Shown here: piece after piece, positions 9,428-18,032 of the stretch
How positions within the stretch are numbered: position 1 is the stretch's first letter
How the letters are laid out: every line of letters starts with the position of its first letter
Assembly (NCBI GenBank): GCA_041918255.1
Contig: JAYRWD010000026.1
Location: forward strand, 1 to 64,000
Direction of reading: 5' to 3'
From: JAYRWD01 sp041918255
Lineage (GTDB): Bacteria; Patescibacteriota; Dojkabacteria; B142; WJKM01
Length of the DNA: 64,000 nucleotides
The notes under the pieces: model-generated
Told to the model about the DNA's origin: nothing
Databases searched by the model: none
The model's input: the letters and a program-made list of their open reading frames with translations, nothing else
Translations under genes and position numbers: made by a program

Positions 9428-10882
9428 CTACTCTTTATTAAATACTTTCTCTACTTTTGCAGCAAACTTCAATAATTTTTCTTCATCAAATCTCTTTGCC
9501 ATAATCTGAAAACCCACCGGTAAGCCTTCGCTATTAAATCCACAATTTAAACTAATAGCTGGAGAGCCGACAATATTTGCTGTTACGGTATAGACATCCG
9601 CCAAGTACATGGATAACGGATCTTGTGTCTTCGAACCGAGCTTGAAGGCTACACAAGGTGACGTAGGTCCGACTATGAAGTCAACCTGCTTAAAGATCTG
9701 CTCCATCTCACGGGTTAATTTAACCCGAACTTTTGAGGCTGTTTTATAGTACTCGTCAGCGTATCCGGCACTAAGGGCATAAGTTCCAATCATAATTCTT
9801 CGCTTTACCTCCTCTTCTAACTTTGCTCCACGTGTTTCTACCAAATTCGTCCAGAAATCCTCACCTGTACTGGCCCCATATCTGAACCCGTCATATCGTG
9901 ACATGGTTGATGAAATTTCTGAAGGGACCAAAACATAGTAAACAGCAATAGCTTTTTTAAGTAATTCGAAATCCAATTCTATAACTTCTACCCCTTTTTT
10001 TTCTAAACTAGTGATGCCACCCCTAACTATTTTCTCCACCTCAACATCTATTCCCTGTTCGAAATATTGTCTGGGCACTCCTACTTTAACACCTTTGAAT
10101 GAATCAGTTAATTTATTTACGTTATAATATGCGCCCACAGGGATATCATAAGTTATATTATCTTTAATATCTTTGCCAGCAATAATTTGTTCGACAAGCC
10201 CGGCTTCAAAAACATTTCGAGCAATAATTCCAGGTGTATCAAAGGAAGAAGCCATAGATATTAACCCGTATCTTGAGTTGCGACCATAAGTGGCCTTTAG
10301 TCCGACCAAACCGGTGAACGCGGCTGGTTGTCGAACCGAACCACCCGTATCAGTTCCTATGGCAAATAATCCAATACCGGCCGCCAAAGATGCGGCCGCA
10401 CCAGAACTCGACCCACCTGGCACCCTTGTTGTATCAAGGGGATTCAATGTCGGTCCATACCCCGAATTTTCGCCGCTCCCACCAAACGCGAATGGATCGC
10501 AATTTGTCTTGCCAATAATAATCGCTCCCTCTTGTTCCAACTTTTCAACTACCGTAGCACTATATTGTGCTATATGATTTTCAAGCATTCTAGAACCGGC
10601 GGTGGTTTTTTTCCCCTTCGTCATTATTACGTCTTTGACCGTAAAAGGTATCCCCGCCAACATCCCAAGTTGTTTCCCAACCCGCACCTGAAGATCAATT
10701 TCCCTTGCCTTTTCTAGGCTTTCATCAAAAACGGTTATAAAAGCGTTTAACTCTTGTCCTAAAGTTTTTGCAAGATTCAAATGATAGCTAACTAATTCAA
10801 CTGCTGAAATCTCCTGCTTTTTTACCTTTGTTACAGCCTCTTGAATAGAAATTGTAGAATACTTTTGTTTATTGATCTTCAT
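9428..10882 (-). CDS. gatA: Asp/Glu-tRNA amidotransferase subunit A (amidase)
   Basis: GatA hydrolyses glutamine to give ammonia for GatB. The amidase-signature Ser-cisSer-Lys triad is visible: K83 in FTVKD, the GGSSSG loop (S158-S160) and the nucleophile S182 in TDTGGSVRQPA. The open frame extends upstream to 11023, but the first 47 codons lack similarity to the family; the ATG at 10882 gives 484 residues, the usual GatA length, and overlaps the end of gatC by 14 bp. An ATG at 10894 is the alternative. The overlap supports translational coupling with gatC. It is followed on the same strand by the SLH gene and gatB. Confidence 0.95.
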   Translation of the reverse strand: MKINKQKYSTISIQEAVTKVKKQEISAVELVSYHLNLAKTLGQELNAFITVFDESLEKAREIDLQVRVGKQLGMLAGIPFTVKDVIMTKGKKTTAGSRMLENHIAQYSATVVEKLEQEGAIIIGKTNCDPFAFGGSGENSGYGPTLNPLDTTRVPGGSSSGAAASLAAGIGLFAIGTDTGGSVRQPAAFTGLVGLKATYGRNSRYGLISMASSFDTPGIIARNVFEAGLVEQIIAGKDIKDNITYDIPVGAYYNVNKLTDSFKGVKVGVPRQYFEQGIDVEVEKIVRGGITSLEKKGVEVIELDFELLKKAIAVYYVLVPSEISSTMSRYDGFRYGASTGEDFWTNLVETRGAKLEEEVKRRIMIGTYALSAGYADEYYKTASKVRVKLTREMEQIFKQVDFIVGPTSPCVAFKLGSKTQDPLSMYLADVYTVTANIVGSPAISLNCGFNSEGLPVGFQIMAKRFDEEKLLKFAAKVEKVFNKE

Positions 10883-11189
10883 CCTGTTTTTCATTTGTTG
10901 ATCTAAAAGAAAAAAAATTACCCTTTCGCTTAAAATTTGAAAGATTAGCAAATATCTCTTCTTCGTGTAAACCAATCGACATCTCATCTTCACGAAATAT
11001 GGGACCCCGGAAATCATAGACATTGGAAGTTTCCTCTATATCCGATAGGACCACATCATTTAACATATCGACGTAATCCAATAATGAAGCAAATTGCTCG
11101 GTAAACATATCTAATTCTTTATCTGTCAATTTAATTTTAGCCAGATTGGCAATTTTCGATATTGTTGCTTTTTCAATTATTTTTTTCAT
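10869..11189 (-). CDS. gatC: Asp/Glu-tRNA amidotransferase subunit C
   Basis: GatC is the small clamp that wraps between GatA and GatB and stabilises the amidase. The 106-residue product has the family start: an initial helix (ISKIANLAKIKLTDKEL), a second helix (FTEQFASLLDYVDMLNDV), then the short conserved loop with DIEETSNVYD and the R-E-D motif that contacts GatA. The last 25 residues (KRKGNFFSF onward) are longer than in most GatC proteins and overlap the start of gatA. First gene of the minus-strand group gatC-gatA-SLH-gatB-NUDIX. Confidence 0.9.
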   Translation of the reverse strand: MKKIIEKATISKIANLAKIKLTDKELDMFTEQFASLLDYVDMLNDVVLSDIEETSNVYDFRGPIFREDEMSIGLHEEEIFANLSNFKRKGNFFSFRSTNEKQDEDQ

Positions 11190-11386
11190 GTATTACACAG
11201 ACATATTTATAAACAATGCATAATTATATACCAACAACTTGAGAATATTGAACTCAATGCAGAATCTTTCAATACAACGTCAAAATTCTAAGCGAAATAC
11301 TCATATTTGCTGGATTATATCTTTAGATAGGCGACGCCTCTTTATCTGACGTAAGAACTCAATGCCAAACTTTTCCTTTGCCAACC

Positions 11387-11842
11387 TTAATTTGGTTTGA
11401 CGTTGAACCGGACCGAGTAGTCAGAGGGATCCTTATCTATGCCCTTTATATTTAGATCGATTTCGCCATTACCATCAAATTCATAATAGTAAGATAAACA
11501 ATCACTATTAGCCCCCTGTCCTTCACCCGGTATCCCGCCATTTGAAACCAAACCCGCAGTAGCATTCCCACTTTTAGTAGTAAATTGCATGAAGTTATCC
11601 TGCTGTGGATATATCCCTCGAGGGATATTTATAAAAAGCCTGGAGGTCTCAGTTACTTCCTGAGTAGAATTATTTGGGAATGAGTTGCATAATTTAAGCT
11701 TTTGTTCAAAGGATTCTTCGCCCGATTTTTGAGTTGCATTTTCTACCTTTACCCTAAGTGTTTGAAAAGATATCCAATAAGTACCAGCTACTAGAACGGA
11801 CAATACTGCCAATGACATAAAAAATACAAACTTTTTATTCAT
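11387..11842 (-). CDS. Membrane-anchored secreted protein of unknown function
   Basis: I do not recognise this 151-residue protein. It has an N-terminal signal or anchor (about 4-24) directly after two lysines, then a hydrophilic domain with only two cysteines (C52 and C114), which could form a disulfide, Gly/Asn-rich turns (about 95-115) and a predicted beta-strand C-terminus. It has no pilin-type cleavage site. The gene stands alone on the minus strand between gatC (197 bp) and the divergent comM-like gene. No terminator or strong promoter was seen around it. Confidence 0.65.
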   Translation of the reverse strand: MNKKFVFFMSLAVLSVLVAGTYWISFQTLRVKVENATQKSGEESFEQKLKLCNSFPNNSTQEVTETSRLFINIPRGIYPQQDNFMQFTTKSGNATAGLVSNGGIPGEGQGANSDCLSYYYEFDGNGEIDLNIKGIDKDPSDYSVRFNVKPN

Positions 11843-12100
11843 GCGTCGAAAGCTTGAAAATTAAGCCAAAGTTCCCTGACGAAGACAGCAACTAATTTAA
11901 TCAAATTATACACCGAATTGAAATAACCCGAGCCTCAGTTCGAACAAGAGACGCGACAAGATGTCCCCTTACTTTGCAAACAGATGAAGTTGCACTCAGG
12001 ATTTCTTGATATTTTGTAATAAAGTATCGTCTGATCAAATACTCACAGACGCAAAAAATCTGCTAAACTGTTGAACGTAGAAATAAATTCACATTCTGCA

Positions 12101-13621
12101 ATGTTAGCTAAAATCTATACCGCTGCTCTGATTGGATTAGACGCGAAACTGGTAGAAGTCGAAGTCGATATTCAAAGAGGATTGCATAAATTCAATATCG
12201 TTGGACTTGCCGGTAAAGCAATACAAGAAGCAAAAGATCGGGTAACGGCCGCCATTAAGAATTCAAAGGCGGATTTTATATTTCGCCACATCACAGTCAG
12301 TCTTGCGCCTGCCGACCTTCCCAAAACAGGTCCTTCTTATGATTTACCAATCGCCATAGGTATATTACTAGCCTCAAAACAAATTCATTTCAATCCAGAG
12401 GATATTTTGCTACTTGGGGAATTATCACTTGAAGGTAGAATACGCCCGCTCCCAGGAATATTGCCGATAGCTACCAATGCCACAAAGATCGGATTCCACA
12501 AGCTTATAGTTCCGGTACAAAATGCCCCTGAGGCTTCTCTAGTTCCAGATGTTGAAATTTATCCTGCAGAAACAATTGATCAGCTAATAGATTTTTTTCG
12601 TGGCGAGCAAATAATTGAAAGGTTTACACCCCCCTCTTCCTCGGGAAACAAACCAAGGTTTTACACGCACGATATGCGGTTTGTGAAAGGGCAAGAACAT
12701 GCAAAACGTGCCGTGGAGATTGCCGCTGCAGGAAACCACAATATCTTACTTACTGGAACGCCTGGCTCAGGTAAAACACTTCTAGCGAAAACACTTCCCT
12801 CTATTCTGCCCGAAATGACTTGGGAAGAAAGTCTAGAAGTTACACGAATTCATAGCGTGGCCGGTCTAGTAACCGAGGCTAATCCGCTCGTTACCATTCG
12901 TCCATACCGAAATCCACATCACACAACCTCAGAAGTTGCGCTCGTCGGGGGTGGTGCTTTTCCGCGACCCGGAGAGATTTCGCTCGCTCATAGGGGTGTT
13001 TTGTTCTTAGACGAATTTCCAGAATTTACTCGTGCCGCTCTTGAAGCATTACGCCAACCCATGGAGGATAAGATTGTCAATATCTCCCGTGCTAGTGCCT
13101 CTTTACAATTTCCAGCAAACTTTATGCTGATAGCTGCCATGAATCCGTGTAAATGTGGTTGGAGAGGCGATCCTGACAAACCATGTACATGTTCGCAACT
13201 TGAGTACCAAAAATATCAAAAAAGAATAAGTGGTCCCATCTTAGATAGAATCGACCTACAAGTAACCGTGCAAAAAGTTAGATACGAAAAACTAATAGCT
13301 ACAGAAGACACTGCAGAAAGTTCAGAGTCGATACGCATCCGGGTACAAAATGCGCGAAATATTCAATTATCGCGATATCATAATCACAGGATTGTCTCAA
13401 ATAGCGAATTGCGGCAACAGGATATTAATTCATTCATACACCTCGATAATGAATCACAAGAGATGTTGCGCAAAGCTGTAGATAAATTTAATTTATCCGC
13501 AAGAAGTTACTTTAGAATTTTACGCGTAAGTAGAACCATCGCCGATCTTGGAAAATTTGAAGAGGTAACCCACGAACATGTGGCCGAAGCCCTCTCTTAC
13601 AGATTTAGCGCAGAGGATTAA
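12101..13621 (+). CDS. comM: ComM/YifB-type Mg-chelatase-like AAA+ ATPase
   Basis: Hexameric AAA+ helicase of the ComM family, which promotes branch migration during natural transformation in Vibrio. Domain order: an N-terminal ChlI-like fold (about 1-170, with LIGLDAKLVEVEVDI and FNIVGLAGKA), the AAA+ core with Walker A GTPGSGKT (about 225) and Walker B FLDEFPEF, a Cys-containing insert (CKCG and CTC, about 350-370), and a C-terminal helical domain. The open frame begins at a TTG (12071), but the ATG at 12101 matches the family start (MLAKIYTAALIGL) and gives 506 residues. It converges on def. DNA uptake genes are otherwise not visible, apart from the pilus-like cluster further right. Confidence 0.93.
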   Translation: MLAKIYTAALIGLDAKLVEVEVDIQRGLHKFNIVGLAGKAIQEAKDRVTAAIKNSKADFIFRHITVSLAPADLPKTGPSYDLPIAIGILLASKQIHFNPEDILLLGELSLEGRIRPLPGILPIATNATKIGFHKLIVPVQNAPEASLVPDVEIYPAETIDQLIDFFRGEQIIERFTPPSSSGNKPRFYTHDMRFVKGQEHAKRAVEIAAAGNHNILLTGTPGSGKTLLAKTLPSILPEMTWEESLEVTRIHSVAGLVTEANPLVTIRPYRNPHHTTSEVALVGGGAFPRPGEISLAHRGVLFLDEFPEFTRAALEALRQPMEDKIVNISRASASLQFPANFMLIAAMNPCKCGWRGDPDKPCTCSQLEYQKYQKRISGPILDRIDLQVTVQKVRYEKLIATEDTAESSESIRIRVQNARNIQLSRYHNHRIVSNSELRQQDINSFIHLDNESQEMLRKAVDKFNLSARSYFRILRVSRTIADLGKFEEVTHEHVAEALSYRFSAED

Positions 13622-13664
13622 AAGGTTATAAAATTTATCCCACAGTAATTCCGTTTAATTTGCT

Positions 13665-14261
13665 TTAGAGTCGAATGCGTGGCGTCTCCCCTACCCTTTC
13701 GTAATATTTATCAAATTCTTCCCCCTTCCATAAGTTATGTTCAGGATTGGGTACTCGCGAAATAAAAAGTATTCCATTTAAGTGGTCAACCTCATGTTGC
13801 ACAACATGCGCAAAAAATCCTTTGGCATCAACCCTCCTTATCTCCCCTTCTAAGGTTGTGTATTGAACCTCAATTCGATCAGCTCGAGAAACAGGTCCAT
13901 ATATAGCAGTTTTCTCATTTTCGCCAATTGAAAGACAGCCCTCCCAATAGGTTGATTCTCCAGTCACTTGTTTCGCGATTTCGGGATTAATCATGACCTC
14001 CCATAATTTAGTTTTTGAAAGATGTCTAACTTTTTTTCCCTTTTTTTGTTGCTCTTCAAGATCGGTTCTTCTACATATGCACAATCTCACCCCCCTGCCC
14101 ACTTGATTTGCGGAAAGTCCTGCGGAGCGATCTCGCAACTTCTCGCAAGTTTCCATCATATCTTTGGCCAAAGACTGTACCTCCTTATGCGAAACACTCT
14201 TAATTGCTTGCGCTGGAGTTTCAAGGATGGGGTCACCTATTTGAATTATTTTTAGAACCAC
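13665..14261 (-). CDS. def: Peptide deformylase
   Basis: Metalloenzyme that removes the formyl group from nascent protein N-termini. The three family motifs are present: motif 1 GLSANQVG (48-55, usually GxGxAAxQ), motif 2 EGCLS with metal ligand C109, and motif 3 QHEVDHLNG with H156, E157 and H160. The 198-residue length is at the long end because of a Lys-rich insertion (about 66-86). Start is GTG at 14261. It is convergent with the comM-like gene. The initiator tRNA gene at 59.0 kb fits the use of formyl-Met. Confidence 0.95.
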   Translation of the reverse strand: MVLKIIQIGDPILETPAQAIKSVSHKEVQSLAKDMMETCEKLRDRSAGLSANQVGRGVRLCICRRTDLEEQQKKGKKVRHLSKTKLWEVMINPEIAKQVTGESTYWEGCLSIGENEKTAIYGPVSRADRIEVQYTTLEGEIRRVDAKGFFAHVVQHEVDHLNGILFISRVPNPEHNLWKGEEFDKYYERVGETPRIRL

Positions 14262-14468
14262 TGTTGCGTATGAACAAAACTTGCTAATTATACTTTATTT
14301 GTAGCATAGAACTAAATATTAGAACATATATACTCACGCCATATCTTTAAATAATAATTTGGTGTTACTTTCACGTGAAACCAGAAAATAACTTCAGATA
14401 ATGTTGAATATTACTTGATGTCCAACCAGACAAACAAATATAATCAACGTATCATTATATTTGTATTC

Positions 14469-15527
14469 ATGATAGTTTTAGTAACTGGTGTTGCTGGCTT
14501 TATTGGTTCGTACACCGCAAGGAAATTTTTATCTGAAGGGCACGAAGTTATTGGGGTAGATAATTTTGACCCAATGTATTCAAAGAAGGCTAAACTTTTC
14601 AATTTGAGACTTATTGAAATTCAAGCGGGTTTGCTCGCGAAAGGAAAAAGCAACTTAAATGAATTCTCAATATTTGAACTGTTACGAAGTTACCAAAAAG
14701 AAACATCTACAACAAAGGGTAGCTTTGTTTTTTACGAAGCAGACATCCGTGATCCCAAAGAAATGCTTCGTCTATTTAAGAAACATAAGCCAGACATTCT
14801 AATTCATTTGGCGGCATTAGGTGGTGTACCGGATTCGATGAAAAGACCTTTGCAATATATAGAGACTAATGTACTTGGAACCACCAATCTTTTAGAACTT
14901 TCTGTGCAAAACGATTTGAAGCATTTTGTGTTTGCTTCCTCTTCCTCAATATACGGCGATACAGATATGGGTGTCCAGGGTGAAAACACAGATGCAGACA
15001 AACCGATCTCACAATATTCAGCATCCAAACGCATGAGTGAAATTCTAGGGTACACATACAACTCTATTTATAATCTGCCCTTCACTTGCTTACGTTTTTT
15101 TACGGTTTACGGACCACTTCAAAGACCCTATGGCATGGCCATTCAAAAATTTATACGTCAAACCCTGGAAAATAAACCACATACACTCTACGGGGATGGG
15201 TCAATGCAAAGAGATTATACATATATCGACGATACAGTTGAAGGAATATACGCGGCCTCACAGAAACCAATCGGTTATATAGAATGCAACATAGGATGTG
15301 GTAACGCGATAAGCCTAATTAACCTAAGCGAGTTAATAATACAGAATCTAAAAAAAGGATCGCGAATATTTATCGATAAACCGCCGACTGAAGTCTTATC
15401 TACTCTTGCTGACATTTCAAAAGCACAAGCTGTATTTGGATATACTCCAAAAATTGCTTTTGACGAAGGACTCAGACGACAAATTGAAGTTTTTCTAGAA
15501 ATGCCTGATTGGTATAAATCAATTTAG
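14469..15527 (+). CDS. NAD-dependent nucleotide-sugar epimerase (UDP-glucuronate 4-epimerase-like)
   Basis: Extended short-chain dehydrogenase acting on a nucleotide sugar, probably for envelope polysaccharide. Visible: the NAD-binding glycine motif TGVAGFIG at the N-terminus, the VDNF segment that follows strand 2, the serine in SSSSIYGD, and the catalytic YSASK. The spacing and the VDNFDPMYSKKAKL run resemble UDP-glucuronate epimerases. The open frame reaches back to a TTG at 14415 and an ATG at 14418; I prefer the ATG at 14469 because the family starts just before the first strand (MIVLVTG), giving 352 residues. No ribosome binding site helps decide. It stands alone, divergent from def. 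Confidence 0.88.
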   Translation: MIVLVTGVAGFIGSYTARKFLSEGHEVIGVDNFDPMYSKKAKLFNLRLIEIQAGLLAKGKSNLNEFSIFELLRSYQKETSTTKGSFVFYEADIRDPKEMLRLFKKHKPDILIHLAALGGVPDSMKRPLQYIETNVLGTTNLLELSVQNDLKHFVFASSSSIYGDTDMGVQGENTDADKPISQYSASKRMSEILGYTYNSIYNLPFTCLRFFTVYGPLQRPYGMAIQKFIRQTLENKPHTLYGDGSMQRDYTYIDDTVEGIYAASQKPIGYIECNIGCGNAISLINLSELIIQNLKKGSRIFIDKPPTEVLSTLADISKAQAVFGYTPKIAFDEGLRRQIEVFLEMPDWYKSI

Positions 15528-15575
15528 TGTGTTTTACGTGAAACTATTTTTCCCGTGTTGCAAAATATCTTGACG

Positions 15576-16379
15576 CTAAAATGCCTCAAGACCCCTTAGT
15601 ATTTTTGGCAATTGCTTTAAGGTAGAGTTATAACCCTCATTGATATACTGAACCGCATTTGAAATTTTTGCGATGTTGAACGTAACCGATTCGATCTGTG
15701 GCTCAATAATTATATCCGCTTCCTTCACGTTAGCTTTTGCCAAATAATATCTGAATGAGTCAAGTGCACCCCTCATAACCTTTGACATCGAGGGCATCCG
15801 ATTGTGGGTTATGCTACTTGGAAAAAAACATGAATCTAAATTTACCCCTATCACAAAGTCGGCACCTAACTTCCTTGCGGCGTCTACAGGTACCGGTTGC
15901 GAAGCCCCTCCATCTATGTAAAGTGCGTTCCCGATGTTTACTGGTCTAAATAAAAAGGGTACCGCGGATGTCGCCTCGAGTGCCTGTTCAAGTGAACCAC
16001 GATCAAATATTGCGGTATGACCCGATATCAAATCAGTTGCCAATACAGCAAATTTTGGTTTTAAATTAATAATATTTTGCTCCCCAATAAACTTAATTAC
16101 GTGGGCAATTGCCTTCTTATTCTTTAGTAGTCCAGCTTGGAAATTAAACTTGGAAATCAGTTTGAGGATTTTAAATACATCAAGATCCAGCCAAAACTTC
16201 TCTATCTCATCAATGGTTTTTCCAGAACAATACATTGCTCCCACCAATCCACCGGCAGACGCCCCTACTACCAAATCTATTGGAACATTATGCTCAGTTA
16301 AACATTTTAATACCCCAATATGCGCATACCCCCTCAAACCACCACTTCCCAAAGCAAGTCCAACGTTTCTTTTTCTCAT
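15576..16379 (-). CDS. Patatin-like phospholipase (RssA/YchK type)
   Basis: Serine acyl hydrolase with a Ser-Asp dyad. The 267-residue protein shows the oxyanion loop GSGGLRGYAHIGVL at the start, the nucleophile elbow GASAG (about residues 40-44), and the catalytic aspartate in DGGASQPVP (about 153-155). Size and layout fit the single-domain bacterial RssA/YchK group, whose physiological substrate is not known; lipid turnover is plausible in an organism that may scavenge lipids. The gene is convergent with the epimerase and divergent from the YmdB-like gene, with 72 bp between starts. Confidence 0.92.
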   Translation of the reverse strand: MRKRNVGLALGSGGLRGYAHIGVLKCLTEHNVPIDLVVGASAGGLVGAMYCSGKTIDEIEKFWLDLDVFKILKLISKFNFQAGLLKNKKAIAHVIKFIGEQNIINLKPKFAVLATDLISGHTAIFDRGSLEQALEATSAVPFLFRPVNIGNALYIDGGASQPVPVDAARKLGADFVIGVNLDSCFFPSSITHNRMPSMSKVMRGALDSFRYYLAKANVKEADIIIEPQIESVTFNIAKISNAVQYINEGYNSTLKQLPKILRGLEAF

Positions 16380-16451
16380 AGGTTTTATTGATATTTAAGG
16401 ATATAATCCATGTAATAAAGCTTATTATATTCGTTTTAACTTCATTTTGTC

Positions 16452-17279
16452 ATGCCGGAAACAGGTCAAACAAGACTTCTATATATTGGGGATGTTTCTG
16501 CTCGTCCCGGTCGCTCGGTTGTACATGAAATATTACCTAAATTAAAAGTTAAATATCACTTTGATTGGGTTATAGCTAATATTGAAAACGCAGCAGCAGG
16601 GAGAGGCGTCACGCGCCAAATTCTCGAGGAGTTTAACGCTATTGGAATCGATTACTTCACAGCAGGAGAACATATTTGGGATAGGGTCCAATTTACCAAA
16701 GAAATGCAAGATAGCTCGTTGCCAATACTTCGAGCATATAACTACGAAGCCCAACAACAGCTACCCGGAAAAGGATGGGTTCTACTTACTAACGGAAGTA
16801 AGAAACTTTTGCTGGCGTTATTCCTTGGGCAGACCTTTATGAGAGAGAATGTACGAAATCCATTCTGGGCAGCCGATGAGCTCTGGGACTCATTGATAGG
16901 GGAGGGAATAGTTGAGGCCACGAAAATACCTGACTTCCCCGTAGTCTTTGAAATTCATGCAGAGGCTACCTCGGAAAAAAAGACATTCGGTTATTATGCT
17001 CGCGAAAGAGCTTCTTGTGTGGTTGGAACTCATACCCATGTTCCGACAGCTGACACTCAAATTAATTTCGGGCAAGCTTATGTAACCGACATTGGCATGT
17101 GTGGGATACATGATGCAAGTTTATGGGTCGAATACGAGAAAGCTCTTCTTAATTTTAAGTATCCTTATAAAAATAAATTCGAACCAAAACTCGAAGGGAA
17201 AAGAGTATTTAATTCCGTAATGGTTGAGTTTCAGGATGGTATCGCGACAAAAATTAAGCGATTAGATTTCGCTATTTAA
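16452..17279 (+). CDS. ymdB: YmdB-family metallophosphoesterase (TIGR00282 type)
   Basis: Dinuclear-metal phosphodiesterase; characterised members hydrolyse 2',3'-cyclic nucleotides and affect biofilm behaviour in Bacillus. The 275-residue length is typical. Diagnostic stretches are present in order: GDVSARPGR, NIENAAAGRG, FTAGEHIWDR, GTHTHVPTAD and TDIGMCG. In most relatives the third motif reads GNHxWD; here it is GEHIWD, so the asparagine ligand position reads Glu. The start ATG at 16452 leaves a six-residue leader before the first strand. In other bacteria the gene often sits next to rny; no RNase Y is present here. Confidence 0.92.
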   Translation: MPETGQTRLLYIGDVSARPGRSVVHEILPKLKVKYHFDWVIANIENAAAGRGVTRQILEEFNAIGIDYFTAGEHIWDRVQFTKEMQDSSLPILRAYNYEAQQQLPGKGWVLLTNGSKKLLLALFLGQTFMRENVRNPFWAADELWDSLIGEGIVEATKIPDFPVVFEIHAEATSEKKTFGYYARERASCVVGTHTHVPTADTQINFGQAYVTDIGMCGIHDASLWVEYEKALLNFKYPYKNKFEPKLEGKRVFNSVMVEFQDGIATKIKRLDFAI

Positions 17280-17600
17280 ATTCGAATTTTCACTTCTAGT
17301 CTATAATCTCACACAAATAAAAACCGAAAACTTTTTATTTCAACAACCCATAACTATACCCCATAAAAATCGGTCTGTGCAGGATTGATAGAGTAGAACC
17401 TCTTTCCTGTGGTAAACATTGCCTTCGTATATAAATCACCCCGATGCCTAAAATGTAATACTAGTGAGCATTTGCGTAGCATAGCACAATATTGTTTACC
17501 CTCTATGGAGTATACCCACTACATACTTGTTTTTCTTTCATCGGCAAGGTGCTCTGATCCTATATTTATCAACCGTATGTTTCGAATCTCTGCCACAGTC

Positions 17601-17629
17601 TTGACATTCACAGTTACTAACCGTATTCT
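17601..17629 (+). promoter_or_regulatory. Sigma-70-type promoter of the HU gene
   Basis: TTGACA (17601-17606) and TATTCT (17624-17629) are separated by 17 bp. The -35 box is a perfect consensus match and the -10 box matches five of six positions of TATAAT when a T is allowed at position 4. Predicted transcription start near 17636, which puts the inverted repeat and the ribosome binding site in the 5' leader. Confidence 0.7.
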
Positions 17630-17637
17630 GTTAGCAA

Positions 17638-17659
17638 TACCATTGATTTATCAATGGTA
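17638..17659 (+). repeat. Perfect 9-bp inverted repeat in the HU leader
   Basis: TACCATTGA and TCAATGGTA flank a TTTA loop. It lies between the predicted transcription start and the ribosome binding site AAAGGAGGTGAG (17667-17678). It could form an RNA hairpin at the extreme 5' end of the mRNA or act as an operator. Its role is inference. Confidence 0.6.
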
Positions 17660-17684
17660 AATCTATAAAGGAGGTGAGATAACA

Positions 17685-17957
17685 ATGAATAAAGCAGATC
17701 TAGTCGATGCAGTAGCATCAGCGACTGGCGTAACCAAAAAAGACGCGGGCTTAATGCTCGAGGCTTTAATGGAAGCAGTCATGGGAGCACTAAAGAAAGG
17801 TTCACGAGTAACCCTAACGGGCTTTGGAACTTTTATGGTATCCCAAAGAAAGGCCAGAACTGGACGCAACCCACAGAGTGGCGAAGTCATCAAGATTCCA
17901 GCTCGCAAAGTTGCAAAGTTCAAACCAGGGAAAATGCTTCGCGATATGGTCAAATAA
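17685..17957 (+). CDS. hup: HU/IHF-family nucleoid protein
   Basis: Small basic DNA-bending protein of 90 residues, the normal HU length. Features: N-terminal helices (NKADLVDAVASATGVTKKDAG), the GFGTF turn leading into the beta arms, and the arm segment with RTGRNPQSGE and the proline-containing tip that intercalates DNA. The start is secured by the strongest Shine-Dalgarno sequence in the window (AAAGGAGGTGAG, 7 bp upstream of ATG). It has its own promoter and is followed by a clear terminator, so it is a single-gene transcript. HU rather than IHF is assumed because only one such gene is visible. Confidence 0.96.
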   Translation: MNKADLVDAVASATGVTKKDAGLMLEALMEAVMGALKKGSRVTLTGFGTFMVSQRKARTGRNPQSGEVIKIPARKVAKFKPGKMLRDMVK

Positions 17958-17980
17958 TCATATCCGATCCTTTTTACCGC

Positions 17981-18014
17981 AAAAAAGATCCCGGAAAGCA
18001 GTGGGATCTTTTTT
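17981..18014. terminator. Rho-independent terminator between HU and serS (bidirectional)
   Basis: AAAAAAGATCCC (17981-17992) pairs perfectly with GGGATCTTTTTT (18003-18014) around a 10-nt loop. The A-run and T-run make it usable from both strands, ending the HU transcript from the left and the serS transcript from the right. Confidence 0.9.
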
Positions 18015-18032
18015 GATGGTCTAAAATCGGAT

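Larger units (their letters stand above)
17280..17684. other. 405-bp intergenic stretch before the HU gene
   Basis: No convincing gene. A GTG-started 83-codon frame (17409-17660) runs through the HU promoter and has no family features, so I do not call it. A possible hairpin lies at 17380-17409 (CAGGA/TCCTG outer arms, AGAG/CTCT inner arms, loop of six). The right end carries the HU promoter, an inverted repeat and a strong ribosome binding site, listed separately. A small RNA upstream of 17600 cannot be excluded. Confidence 0.4.

Noticed and set aside
17280..17600. RNase P RNA, 6S RNA or SRP RNA in the spacer before HU
   Set aside because: None of the conserved core sequences of these RNAs was recognised; only one short hairpin is visible.
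17409..17660. 83-codon plus-strand frame (GTG start) before HU
   Set aside because: It runs through the HU promoter, has no family-like features and ends beside the leader hairpin.
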